Source of the DNA: Gnetum montanum
Taxonomy: Eukaryota; Streptophyta; Gnetopsida; Gnetales; Gnetaceae
Assembly: GCA_015680685.1 (NCBI GenBank)
Contig: MNCI01027262.1
Span: 1,986,856 to 2,050,855 of the forward strand
DNA: 64,000 nucleotides
Direction of reading: 5' to 3'
Under the pieces are notes generated by a model. That model made no database searches. It was not told where the DNA came from and was given only the letters and a program-made list of their open reading frames with translations. Shown here piece by piece: positions 33,166 to 42,640 of the stretch. A program made the position numbers and the translations under genes. How positions within the stretch are numbered: the stretch's first letter is position 1; each line of letters begins with the position of its first letter.

Positions 33166-33613
33166 CCCCAGACATGAACCACATAGGGCTCTTCTTGACT
33201 TAGGTTCCGGAGTCAACTTAATTTCACGAGAGATGTATCACACCTGGAACCTGCCACAACTTAAGAAGAGCAACATTCAACTAGAGCTGGCAGACCAGTC
33301 CATCACCATTCCCTTGGGATTGGCAGAGGACATTGTTACCACTGTGTGTGGTTGGTCCTACCTAGCTGATTTCCTGGTGATTGAAGTTAACAACAACGAA
33401 GGGAACTTCCCAATTATAATGGGAAGGGCATGGCTAAGCACAGTAGACGCATGCCTTAGGATCTGCGATCTTTCCTTAGAAATATTTAAGATAAACATTT
33501 ATGGAAAGATCAAGAAGAGGAAATTTCCATGCATCACATACAGTGATTCATCAGGTGATGACATGAAGGAAATTCCTCCATGCAATAGGTGTGCCCTTGA
33601 AACTTTGAAATAA
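33166..33613 (+). pseudogene. E3 aspartic protease
   Basis: LLDLGSGVNLISREMYHTW (33,195) is the retropepsin-like active-site region; Athila proteases commonly have DLGAS here. It is followed by VIEVNNNEGNFPIIMGRAWL, the second conserved part (hydrophobic-IMGR-W-L). The reading is open from 33,233 to the TAA at 33,611 and then ends, where relatives would continue to reverse transcriptase. The protein would process gag. It is open over ~140 codons, but lies downstream of the broken gag frame. Confidence 0.75.
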
Positions 33614-33864
33614 AGATGCCTATATGTAACAACCACACAATAAGTAGTAAACACCCCGTGGTTGACAGCTACTCGAAGGAGCAACCAAATATGCATGGAA
33701 CGAACTAAGGAAACAAACCATGCCAACAACAAAGGCATAGACACATTGGAACATAAGCATCACCAACTTCCATCCCTTAATCTAAGATCATCAATTGGGA
33801 GAAGTTGGACACTTCTTAGAAATTCAAACAGATGTTCATTATTTCGGATCTCTCCCTTTTCATT

Positions 33865-33877
33865 CAGTCATGGGGGA
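33865..33877 (+). other. Internal polypurine-like motif (E3)
   Basis: CAGTCATGGGGGA matches the terminal tract CAGTCATGGGGGTA (35,841). E4 has the same motif at the same place (46,951-46,963). Confidence 0.5.
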
Positions 33878-33904
33878 GATGGCCACCTATGCTAATCATT
33901 TGAG

Positions 33905-34030
33905 GCCCTCAGTTCTTTTTAATTTTTTGTTTTACAAGTTTTTGTTTTACACATTTTTTTTTACACGTTTTTGTTTTACACATTTTTTTCTTACACATTT
34001 TTGTTTTACAAATTTCGTTAACTTTTCTTG
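33905..34030 (+). repeat. T-rich TTTTGTTTTACACAT tandem repeats (E3)
   Basis: Short units of TTTGTTTTACA(C/A) recur about seven times. E4 has the reverse complement at 46,820-46,912. Confidence 0.65.
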
Positions 34031-34062
34031 TTTTTTTTTACATCATCATTATACTTTTTCAT

Positions 34063-34070
34063 TGTGCGTG

Positions 34071-34105
<35 letters not shown>
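34063..34105 (+). repeat. (GT)n microsatellite
   Basis: GT repeat with two GC interruptions. Confidence 0.9.
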
Positions 34106-35026
34106 CATCCATCCTATAAGTTTGTCACCAATAAGTGTTCTGGATGATGGTATGAACTGTTTTCATATTGATTGCTAATGTTTGGTTTTTACCTTAAGTC
34201 ATCATGTTGATACTAAGGTATTTGTCTTTTGATATGGCAGGCAATGAGTTCACTTCATCCATTCCTCCACACTTTCTATGATCTCTCTTGGCTTGGAAAT
34301 GTACAGTCCTTTCTAAATAAGAACTTTAACAAATAGGTGACTGGGCATTTCTCAAACTAAGGAAGGACTCAAGCATTGAAAAGGGTGTGACTTCAAGGGA
34401 ACTTGGTGCATTTGTGTTGGCCATTCTTTTGGTTTCTTGGATTTTTTTCTTCTTGAGTTTTCTTACCATTCTAATATTACCCAATTATCGGAAGCTGAGT
34501 CAATAAAAATAAGAAGTCTTTGCATGGTGTGGTTCTCACGCATAAAAACACAAAACAAAAATAAAAGTGAGAATTCAAAGCACACCCCTTAGACAAAATA
34601 ATTCCTTGGGCTACAAGCACTGGTTATGGAGCTAAAAATGTTCCCTCTAACTAAGGCCCTTCTCGCTTCCCATTCTCTCCTCATTTGTTTCGTCAGAATG
34701 GTGGTGGTTCCTGGGTGAAGGAATTCTTGTTACTTCAATAGGATGGATTAGCCAAATGCATTAATGCAAAGTCACTGGAAGTGGTTTGTTTGAGGTCAGA
34801 GTTGGAATGAGATTTGCTTAGTTACATTAATCATAAAACACACAAGGGGCTATACACCACCTTGTTCTTGGGATTTCATTCCATTCTCTTCTTTCCACCC
34901 TTTTCTCCATTATTCACCTCATTGTTGGTTGTATCATTAGTGTATATTTTGGTAGATGCATTATTTTCTTTTTGGTAAATTCTTGTGGTTAAGACTTTAA
35001 CTCTTATTCCAAATGACATTCCCAAA
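34106..35026 (+). other. E3 post-gag untranslated region, no gene seen
   Basis: It matches E4 45,860-46,780 in reverse order (for example the conserved CTAACTAAGGCCC / GGGCCTTAGTTAG word). No coding. Confidence 0.6.
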
Positions 35027-35098
35027 GCCTACGGACTCTTTGAATATGGGTTTGTTAGGGCATTAAGGGCATGAACCTGCTTTGGGGAGGACCCACTA
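35027..35098 (+). other. Conserved block between pol and ORF3 (E3 copy)
   Basis: It contains GCCTACGGACTC, GGGTTTGTTAGGGCATTAAG and CTGCTTTGGGGAGGACCCAC, the clearest copy of the block shared with E0, E2 and E4. Confidence 0.6.
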
Positions 35099-35270
35099 AC
35101 ATTCCTCTTTAGTGCACCAATTAAATTCTTTCCCTTCACATTTTCGCAATTAATTTTATTTGTTCATTTCCATCTTGACATCCATTTCATCGATGTCATA
35201 GTTGTCCCTTTTTATCTATCTTTCTTATTCCTTTTCTTTCTCCATTTTAATGCTACTGGAGGTTCGCAAT

Positions 35271-35284
35271 TAGTCATGGGGGTA
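35271..35284 (+). other. Second internal polypurine-like motif (E3)
   Basis: TAGTCATGGGGGTA differs by one base from the terminal tract at 35,841-35,854. Confidence 0.5.
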
Positions 35285-35432
35285 CAAGGCCCGATTTTTT
35301 CGAATTTTCTCCTAGCCCTGATTTTTTCAATTTTTTCCCAACCCCTACACCTTCAGTAGTCATCATTATTATATCTTTAGATCCATATCAGCCATACCAC
35401 AACCTAGCCAATGGACCTTTCACCGCAGCAAG

Positions 35433-35492
35433 GTATCAATTAAATTATGATTCATTTACCCTTGCTAATATAAGACTGTGTTGTGTGTGCAG
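35433..35492 (+). other. Predicted 60-nt intron abutting the ORF3 start (E3)
   Basis: Donor GCAAG|GTATCAATT, possible branch site TTGCTAAT (35,462), and acceptor TTGTGTGTGCAG|ATGGC. E4 has a matching 60-nt intron with nearly the same acceptor. Confidence 0.6.
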
Positions 35493-35720
35493 ATGGCGAT
35501 CATGCAATAACGGACTAGATCTGGAGGGAACACATGGAATGGAGCAGCACTACAGCAACTATGCAAGGAGCAAGATTGATGACGTGCTTACCGATGGACA
35601 ATGAAAGGCACAATCTTGGCGTTGGCAACAGTAACACTTCTTTCTCTCTCTCTCTTTCTCAGCTACCAAATAAGGCCTGATGTCAATGTAATAAGGTGTT
35701 CACCCTTATTGTCATGAACA
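35493..35720 (+). pseudogene. ORF3 remnant of E3
   Basis: ATG at 35,493 reads MAIMQ and then a stop; the frame continues RTRSGGNTWNGAALQQLCK. A hydrophobic-looking stretch follows (LATVTLLSLSLFLSYQI), but it is encoded by a CT-rich tract ending TTTCTCAG, which may instead be a polypyrimidine/acceptor signal. E4 has a comparable remnant. It is not clearly related to the coiled-coil ORF3 of the other elements. Confidence 0.35.
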
Positions 35721-35840
35721 CCAGTTTTGTCAAGTCTTGTAATGATGATCTGTTCACATGTCATCCCATTAGTTCCATTCCCCTCAATAATCCCATACCT
35801 TCCCAATATTTTGTAAGGAACTCGAGGACGAGTTTTCATT

Positions 35841-35854
35841 CAGTCATGGGGGTA
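35841..35854 (+). other. E3 polypurine tract
   Basis: CAGTCATGGGGGTA directly precedes the 3' LTR. Confidence 0.8.
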
Positions 35855-36708
35855 TGATGAGACGCAATATCACGTCGTCCCCTGCAATATCGTGTACGCG
35901 ATATCGCAGTGTGCCACAAAACCTATAAATAAGAGGCGGCTCTGCCTTATTTCATAATCCTAGGCTAGAAGTAGGGAAACTCTAGCAGATTGATCACTCT
36001 AGAGATAGAATATTTTCCATGTGCCCGTAGTAGGAGTCCTAAAGTGAACAGATCTTTATTCGAGCAACATTGTACCTGAACACAAGTTGTATACGGTAAT
36101 AAAGACAAACTTCCTGGATAAACCTTGTAGTGCATGGAATAGGATTTTATTTAATTTTATTTATTACTTTCTCTCTTACCCTTATCTCCTAGTAACGTGG
36201 AATGAGTACGACTTGATTATGAGCATTTAAGGATGTGTACGGATGCTCATCGCACTTAGGCTAGATTAGATTCTCTCAACCCTTTCCTCCTAGTTAAGTG
36301 CCTCAGTACAACCACTTCGAGCACGTGCATTACGCATGGTGATCCCAACAAGGATTAGTGTTTGGCAGCCACGGTTGCATCGGTTCAGGGTGTGTATGGT
36401 AAGTGGGAACAGATGCTGATGCTAGGTAATTTAAACTTAGTCATTAGTTAGAGTTAGTAATTAGTTTCTCAACCCTTCACCTTGTTAGCATAGGAGACAT
36501 AAAACATAAAAAGATATAAAAATAATATACCTTAGACTTGTGTAACCATATACCGTGACAACTACAAGTAAGTCTGGGAAGACAACAAATGGTTAACCTT
36601 AAGTGTTCCATGAGATGTGTAGGCATTTAGTCTGTGGAGATTGATCGGATCATGCATGCTACGCTTGTATTTGTATGGTTGAGTGTAGGGGTACCTCGCC
36701 ACTCATCA
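35855..36708 (+). repeat. E3 3' LTR
   Basis: TGATGAGACGC...CTCATCA, with TATA CCTATAAATAAG at 35,922-35,933. It lacks ~80 bp of U3 repeats found in the 5' copy. Confidence 0.85.
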
Positions 36709-37311
36709 CGTGTGATGTGATCCTAAACTAATGCTACTCCTAGAGACAATTGAAAATAATCTTGATTAAACTAATGAGCAATAGGAAATGAGTCTAAGCT
36801 AGCCTAAGTGCGATGAGCACCCGTACACATCCTTAAATGCTCATAATCAAGTCGTACTCATTCCGCATTTAACAACAGGAATAGTAAATGATGATAAAGA
36901 AATATCAACTAAGATAATAATAAATAACAATAACAATTAAATAATTAAAACTAAGTGAATGCTGCAATGATGAAGTAATCTGGATCTTTATTTCCGGTCA
37001 TGTGCACATCCAAGTACGTCACACTCGAATAAAGCTGTCGTACAATTACAAGCATCACATTGCAGGCATGCACTTGGGAAAATAATCTAACTCCTACGAA
37101 AACAAATTGCAAGAGTTTCGCTACAACTAACTCGAAGCTCCCTAAATGAGGCGGAAGGCCCTCTTATTTATAGGTTGGGATAGGCAGCTGCGTAAACAGG
37201 GCCACGTCAACGTAGGAAGGTTGCGTCGACAGGGCTGCATCGACGCGGCCGCGTATACGGGGTCTCGTATACGCAGCCTAGTCGATGCATCGACTATATA
37301 GCGCTTCATCA
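36709..37311 (-). repeat. E2 5' LTR (LTR B), proximal piece
   Basis: It resumes LTR B with GATGTGATCCTAAACTAATG, matching LTR A from 24,498. TATA on the minus strand CCTATAAATAAG (37,162-37,173); U3 palindromes at 37,200-37,300. It ends CTTCATCA. Confidence 0.85.
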
Positions 37312-37316
37312 CTCAC
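37312..37316. repeat. Target-site duplication CTCAC, right of E2
   Basis: It matches 24,307-24,311. Confidence 0.8.
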
Positions 37317-38256
37317 CATAACTCTTGGCCTTTAGTTTTGAAAAATTCCAAAGACCATGACTTATAGTGGACTTATATGGTCCATTATTTGAAGTACAAA
37401 AGGGAGTAAAACAACTACTACAGCCCATGGTTAGCTCATGCTTAAGACATGAACCTATGTCAACCTTCATGGTTTACACCGTTATAATTTATTCTTTATT
37501 TAGGGTTTATGCACTACCATAACTTCTTGTTTGCTTCACGATGGCTTGCATCATCACTCATGGTCAATTTTGGGGTCTACGTTTGGAGCTAAAACTTTAG
37601 AAACATGAGGTCGAGAAGGAGCTTATTTAGTTGGTATGCTTGGACATAAAGAGGAGATAACGTGCTGCAAAAGTGTTCACCTTTAATATCATTCTAAGAT
37701 GCTGACTTTTAGCATGCATAGGACCACTAAAACGCAACCTAGAAACGTGCTGCATAGGACCATTCCGGTACCGGCGCACTTCATCCGCCCATTCCATGGA
37801 AGTATAATGGCAACTTTGATAGATTGAGAATATAATATGCAGATGTCCTTGGTAGGTTGCGAATATTTTTACAGAGTTGCACCAATCGCCGATCCAGACA
37901 GTAAGTTACAGCAGCGACCTTTCCAACACCCCAATCGGCCGATTCCATGGAAGTGGTGTGCTAGACATATTTATTCTGTGCCACAGAAAGCCTGGGATAG
38001 CATGTTTCGAACCCACTGAGAAAAATGAGTACCCAGAGTGCCAATTTCAAGTCAAGTCGCCAATTTAAGCATAAAAAAACTCGTTAGTGGAGCATATGAG
38101 CAGTCATTCCCGAAAAAGCAAACCCCTTTTCTAATTCTGTGGCGTAGGATACCTTCTTGGAATCACGCACCTCCATTTTTGATTTTTCTATCAGAAAAGT
38201 CTCCAGTCACCGCATCCTAAGCCCTCGTTTTGTTCTGCAAAAGCAACTCCTCCATC
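37317..38256 (+). promoter_or_regulatory. Upstream region of the dirigent gene
   Basis: Non-repetitive, GC richer than the surroundings, with no convincing ORF. It holds a duplicated palindromic word ATTCCATGGAAGT (37,791 and 37,942), a 10-bp palindrome CCGGTACCGG (37,765) and a repeated ACGTGCTGCA (37,661 and 37,745), whose ACGTG core resembles bZIP-type sites. The left end is the E2 junction, so the promoter has at most ~0.95 kb before retroelement DNA. Confidence 0.45.
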
Positions 38257-38263
38257 TATAAAA
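38257..38263 (+). promoter_or_regulatory. TATA box of the dirigent gene
   Basis: TATAAAA lies 36-42 bases before the chosen ATG. If transcription starts ~30 bases downstream, the leader is only about ten bases. Confidence 0.6.
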
Positions 38264-38298
38264 TCCTTAAACCCAGACCCAGCTCGAACCATAGAAAC

Positions 38299-38817
38299 AT
38301 GGCTGCCAAGCTCCAAACTTCGCTTGCTCTTGTTCTTGTACTGTTTCTGTGCGTTGCCTGTGCAGCGCCGATGGCGAAAAAGAGGAAAGAGAAAGTAAGC
38401 CATCTGAGATTCTATTTCCACGATATTGTGGTGGGCGAAAACCGGTCGGCGGTTCAAGTCGTGGCACCGGCGAAGGGTTTTTCCAACTTGTTTGGCACCA
38501 TCACTGTGATCGACGATCCTCTGACGCAGGGGCCAACTCTGAAATCTCCACGGATTGGCAGCGCGCAGGGAATTTATGTGTCGACGTCGACGTCGACTGC
38601 ACAGGGCAATGCAAGGTTGCTCATGGCCATGAATTTTGTGTTCGACAGTGGCAAATATAATGGCAGCACTCTTGCTTTGCTGGGCAGCAACGCCGTTTTT
38701 ACAGAGGTAAGAGAGATGCCCATTATTAGTGGTAGTGGTTTGTTCCGGTTTGCAAAGTTCATGAAAGGAATGGAAGGCAACATTCTTATAATTAGTGTCA
38801 CCACGTACTGGAGATAG
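38299..38817 (+). CDS. Dirigent-family protein, intronless
   Basis: 172 codons, start AAACATGGC at 38,299. The upstream in-frame ATG at 38,230 lies before the TATA box, so it was rejected. Residues ~1-23 (MAAKLQTSLALVLVLFLCVA) are a signal peptide. The dirigent barrel follows: LRFYFHDIVVGENRSAVQVV, FGTITVIDDPLTQGP, IGSAQGIYVSTS, ARLLMAMNFVFDSGKYNGST, LALLGSNAVFTEVREMPIIS and GSGLFRFAKF. Two N-glycosylation sequons are visible (NRS, NGS). Family knowledge: secreted dirigent proteins steer the stereochemistry of phenoxy-radical coupling for lignans and related phenolics, often in defence. The last strand (NILIISVTTYWR) departs from the usual (A/V)..EYN.YV, so the C-terminus may be altered by a late frameshift or be subfamily-specific. 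No intron. It is flanked by E2/E3 and E4. Confidence 0.9.
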   Translation: MAAKLQTSLALVLVLFLCVACAAPMAKKRKEKVSHLRFYFHDIVVGENRSAVQVVAPAKGFSNLFGTITVIDDPLTQGPTLKSPRIGSAQGIYVSTSTSTAQGNARLLMAMNFVFDSGKYNGSTLALLGSNAVFTEVREMPIISGSGLFRFAKFMKGMEGNILIISVTTYWR

Positions 38818-39364
38818 CTGTATATGCACTTCAAATCCTTACGTTACAGTTAAACCGTAAAGTGGCATCCATTGAATACGGACTCGTTGTGAATATAGTA
38901 TGAATGACTTTTTATGCTCACCATGCCTTAAAAAAGTTAATGCTGATTACACTAGCTTAGTTATATATTTATAATATATATATATATAAGTTGGTCAAAA
39001 GAATCTTATTAGTTTCCAAGTAAGAACAAAGATTTAAAAAAAAAAAATTGATGTCTTCTGGACGAAGAACAAGAGTTCTGTACCTTATTTTTCCTAAAGT
39101 TTTCTGAAAAAAAAATTTCCACACCCTCCGAATTAACACGTTGTTGTGCCGATGACTTTAGGTTCCGTCCAACAAGGTAAACAGAAAATTGGACAAACGT
39201 AAGTGATTTTTGTGCTTCATTGATGTCTATCCAAATTCCAGAAGTTACCCAAGGGAGAAGCATTCAATGATTTTCTGTGAGTTTCATGAAATGTATAACT
39301 GGCCCAAGAAAATGAGAATTATTTGGGAAACAGAATTCCTCGAAATACTAAGCTGAGCAAGTAT
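38818..39364. other. Dirigent 3' flank, AT-rich, no further gene seen
   Basis: It includes a (TA)n run at 38,975-38,991 and A- and T-runs. A clear canonical AATAAA was not found close to the stop. Confidence 0.5.
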
Positions 39365-39440
39365 CTAGTGCACAAAATAAAGAAAAAGTTCAATTTCGTA
39401 CACTAGTGCACAAAATAAAGAAAAAGTTCAATTTCGTACA
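39365..39440 (+). repeat. Perfect 38-bp tandem duplication
   Basis: Two identical copies, 39,365-39,402 and 39,403-39,440, starting CTAGTGCACAAAATAAAG. Confidence 0.9.
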
Positions 39441-39490
39441 CTTTAATAGTCACTCCCGAATCTAATAGGCGTATTTATGGTTTTCAACGA

Positions 39491-39534
39491 TTACGCAACC
39501 TTTCTAAACGTATTACGCAACCTTTGTAAACATA
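39491..39534 (+). repeat. 22-bp tandem duplication (near perfect)
   Basis: TTACGCAACCTTT(C/G)TAAAC(G)TA units at 39,491-39,512 and 39,513-39,534. Confidence 0.8.
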
Positions 39535-39580
39535 TTTCTATTTTGCAACCGACGTAATCTTTTATAATACGTCAGCGTTA

Positions 39581-39638
39581 TGAACAAAGTTGGCGTTGTT
39601 GCCGAAATATGAACAAAGTTGGCGTTGTTGCCGAAATA
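39581..39638 (+). repeat. Perfect 29-bp tandem duplication
   Basis: TGAACAAAGTTGGCGTTG-beginning units at 39,581-39,609 and 39,610-39,638. Confidence 0.9.
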
Positions 39639-41689
39639 TGACTGGTAATAGCCTCTCGACCAAATTAAAGAAAGTTAAAAAGGCAATTCGATGCGGAGAG
39701 GCATAGTCCTAAAAACAACTTTAAAAAAAAGTAAGGGAAACTTGGAAAGTGACATCATGTATTACCATAATCATTGTTTTTTTATCATTAATTAAATATG
39801 AATAGATTGCTTACTTTCAATATTTTTTTCAAATAATATTAGAGCTTAAGTAAGCTTAACGAACAAAGATTGGTCAATGGTATAGATCCTCTTTTTATAA
39901 TTATGAAATGTAAATTTATAAAATTATGGTAAAATTAAAAGACACGAAAGGAAACATTATAAGTATTAAAGGATATTATCATGCAACGCATATGTGCATA
40001 GCAAATTTGTTGTTCAATAAGATAGTAAACATAAGCTAAGAATAGACATTCGTGCATGCTACCTTAAATTCATGGTAAAAAATCAATTTTATGTAAATTC
40101 TTTTTTGTATAAATTTGGCCTACACAATACAACATAAAATCTCTTATTTCATAATACTTGCCTCTACAAGTATGTGATTGCTAGCTAACTCTTTTTTATG
40201 ACTATTATATGTTTAGTAAGTTCCTTTTAAGTATTATGTTGGCTATATATCTTATAGTTGTAGTTATAGTCAACTTGTTTATGATTTTGAGAGCCCCCTT
40301 CCTCAATACTTTCTTACATAGAATACTTCATTCTTTATATTTAAAAGATAAATTAATTTTTTTTCTTCTATATTATTTCTGGCTTCAATTTTTTAGAATT
40401 TTATTGAAATGAGACCTTCATTTTATCATATTTAATAACTTCAATTATTTCATGCCTAGTCTTTTATATAAAACACCTTAAACATACTATGATGTCTTTT
40501 AGATCCTAATTATAACTCTTTAGAAAATATCATTGATCACCTTGCTTCTTAAAATTGTATGTAGTTTTCTAATTTCAATTATTCTATGAATGTCCATTTT
40601 AATTTTAAGCTATATAGATTATTAGCAATTTATACATTTATGTTTTTAAATTTTGTAGTATTTCTTTGTGGGGGATGTTCCTATGAAATTGTTCTTGATC
40701 TCACAAGAACACATCCATGAATTCATTATTGAAATACTTAATCCACGACCATAAATGTTCTTTAGTTCAATGTAACCTTCAATAAGTCAATGATTACAAT
40801 ACAAGAGCACACAAACCTCTAATCGAATGTGGACTTAGTCTACTGCACATGAACTAGGAACTATACGAGAATGATGAAAATGATAGGTTTAAGCGGTAAA
40901 ATTAACTAAGATTTTATTACTAAAAGTAAAACTAAGTATGGAAGAAGAACTATGAGAAATGAAATAATATTTAAGTATAGAAATGTCAATAAAAGATTGT
41001 AAAATATTAAAATATCAAGAACTATGATATGGAGGAAAGAGTTTTGATTCCCTTTGCAAATAAAGAAATGACTCTATTGCTAAAAAAAAAGTGTTTGCTT
41101 CCTATAAAAGGCCAAGCTACAAGTGTTGATGAAAATATGTAAGTGAAATAAAATTGATAATAATAACCTAATTTGCAAGCAAAATATGGGTTTTGAGGGT
41201 GAATATATGAATGGGAAGCTATAGATGTTATCCAGAATCAATTCAGGGTCAAAATGAGATACCATTAACTAAGCGTCTTGAGACTGACACTAGAGTTTGA
41301 AAAATTCTAACTTTAGAGACTAATGTTTATGTTGAAAAAATTCAAAGTCTCGAAGTTAATGCAAGAACTACCTGATTGATGCTGGCACTACCTCAATATT
41401 AGTGCTTGGGCTATTGGAGACTTGAACATTGAATTGAATTCATGGTGGGGATGAAGCATGTGGGAGACGCTAGGATGCTAGATGCTTGTGCGTTTGATCT
41501 CTTAATATATCAAAAGTGCTATAGATCTTAAGAAGCCAACCCCAAAATATGGGTTTTGATCCCATATTTATAAGCTCAGGGTAGCCAAATTCAACCCCTA
41601 AGTCAAGTGAATTTCATGTGGAGTTAATTTTTTAATAAGTTTGACTTGCAAGAATAAGTCACATGGGTCCAACTAGAGGTGAAGTTGAT
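39639..41689. other. AT-rich intergenic spacer, nothing recognised
   Basis: No coding motif on either strand and no terminal repeats found by eye. Confidence 0.5.
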
Positions 41690-42640
41690 ACTGGTGTAAA
41701 CATTAGCATTAATAGGAGTTTGAAAATTTTTCCTAGTATTTTCCAAACTGTAAGTTCAAGCCTCTAGGACCACTTTTAACACCTAAACTAATGTCAAATA
41801 GTACCATGACGATGTCAAGGAGTTCAAGAAGCTAGGAGATAATGTCAATTATAGAGTGTGCAGGTTAATGGTCTCAAGATGAAAGTCCCAAAAGTGCTAA
41901 TGTTGAGATTGGCATTAGTGTCAGCATTAGTAAAAGACTTAGAAAATTCTTTTAGCATTTTCCAAGATGTCATTCCAAGCCTATAGAATGCCTAAACTAA
42001 TGTCAAAATGAGTCATAATGATGCTTATTGGATACCAAGGAGCTTGTAAACCTAGGAAATGCTGCCAAAATCCAAACCTCATGACCTTGGGTGATGATGA
42101 CATGAGCATAGTGATGCTAATGCTAATGTTGATGTTAGCATCAACATCACTTGCAATAATTAGAAAAAATTTAGATCATGATTTCCAAGACTACCTTCAA
42201 ACAAGCTAAAACTAACATTTCTTGCACTGGAATTCATGTTGATTGGTTGCTAGAGAACTTGAGAAGCTAAGATTGAGGTTAGAATGCAAGTGAGAAGTGT
42301 TGTGAAGGAGAAAAGGATGGTTCTAGGTGTGCTAACATTGATGTTGGTGTCAACATTAGTGTTAGCCCTAGACTTGAATAAAATTTCATCTTCAAGTTCC
42401 AATGTCATCTTGCCAAAATGCCAAAATTTAATGCCTACCATGCTGAAAGTGTTGTGGATGAACCATTTGGAATCTTGTAGGGTCAAAACAAAGGCTAAAA
42501 GGCAATTTTGAGGTAGGTGATGTGGATAAGATGGACCAGGACTAATGCTAATGCTACATCAATGTCACCCTTAACACTTAGAAAAATTTTTGTTTCCAAA
42601 TTTTTTCAAGCTTGTTAAAAGTGATGCTCATATGCTAGGT
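41690..42640 (+). repeat. Degenerate ~215-bp tandem repeats
   Basis: A core of the form GCTAATGTTGATGTTGGCATTAGT..TTAGAAAAAATTT..TTTCCAA recurs at about 41,691, 41,895, 42,111, 42,328 and 42,541 (steps 204, 216, 217, 213). Short ORFs here follow the repeats and are not genes. Confidence 0.65.

Larger units (their letters stand above)
29474..36708 (+). mobile_element. E3: Athila-type gag-protease element nested in the LTR of E2
   Basis: A 934-bp 5' LTR (29,474-30,407) and an 854-bp 3' LTR (35,855-36,708) surround gag and a protease (30,551-33,613), a long untranslated region, a mini-intron and an ORF3 remnant. No reverse transcriptase, RNase H or integrase occurs. Gag and protease without pol fits the 'TR-GAG' type of non-autonomous element described in plants. 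It is inserted in LTR B of E2, in opposite orientation. Confidence 0.85.
24312..37311 (-). mobile_element. E2: Athila-type gag/ORF3 element, 5' LTR split by E3
   Basis: LTR A (24,312-25,202) and the split LTR B (29,290-29,473 plus 36,709-37,311) are flanked by CTCAC duplications. A tRNA-Asp-type primer site (29,271-29,288) sits left of LTR B and a purine tract right of LTR A, so transcription runs leftwards. The 4-kb interior holds gag and a shortened ORF3 but no reverse transcriptase. Without E3 the element is ~5.8 kb. It ends ~990 bp upstream of the dirigent start codon. Confidence 0.85.

Noticed and set aside
33795-34178. 127-codon ORF rich in Phe, Cys and Val-Cys repeats
   Set aside because: It is made by the TTTTACACATTTTT repeats and the GT microsatellite of E3.
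35493-35720. Transmembrane segment in the E3/E4 ORF3 remnant, suggesting an envelope protein
   Set aside because: The hydrophobic residues come from a CT-rich tract ending in TTTCTCAG, which is more likely a polypyrimidine/acceptor signal; E4 reads it in another frame.
38191-38829. 212-codon ORF on the minus strand opposite the dirigent gene
   Set aside because: It is a shadow of the dirigent reading frame: no motif, and the plus-strand protein is clearly a known family.
42250-42511. Overlapping short ORFs on both strands at 42,250-42,511
   Set aside because: They follow the 215-bp tandem repeats and have no protein motif.
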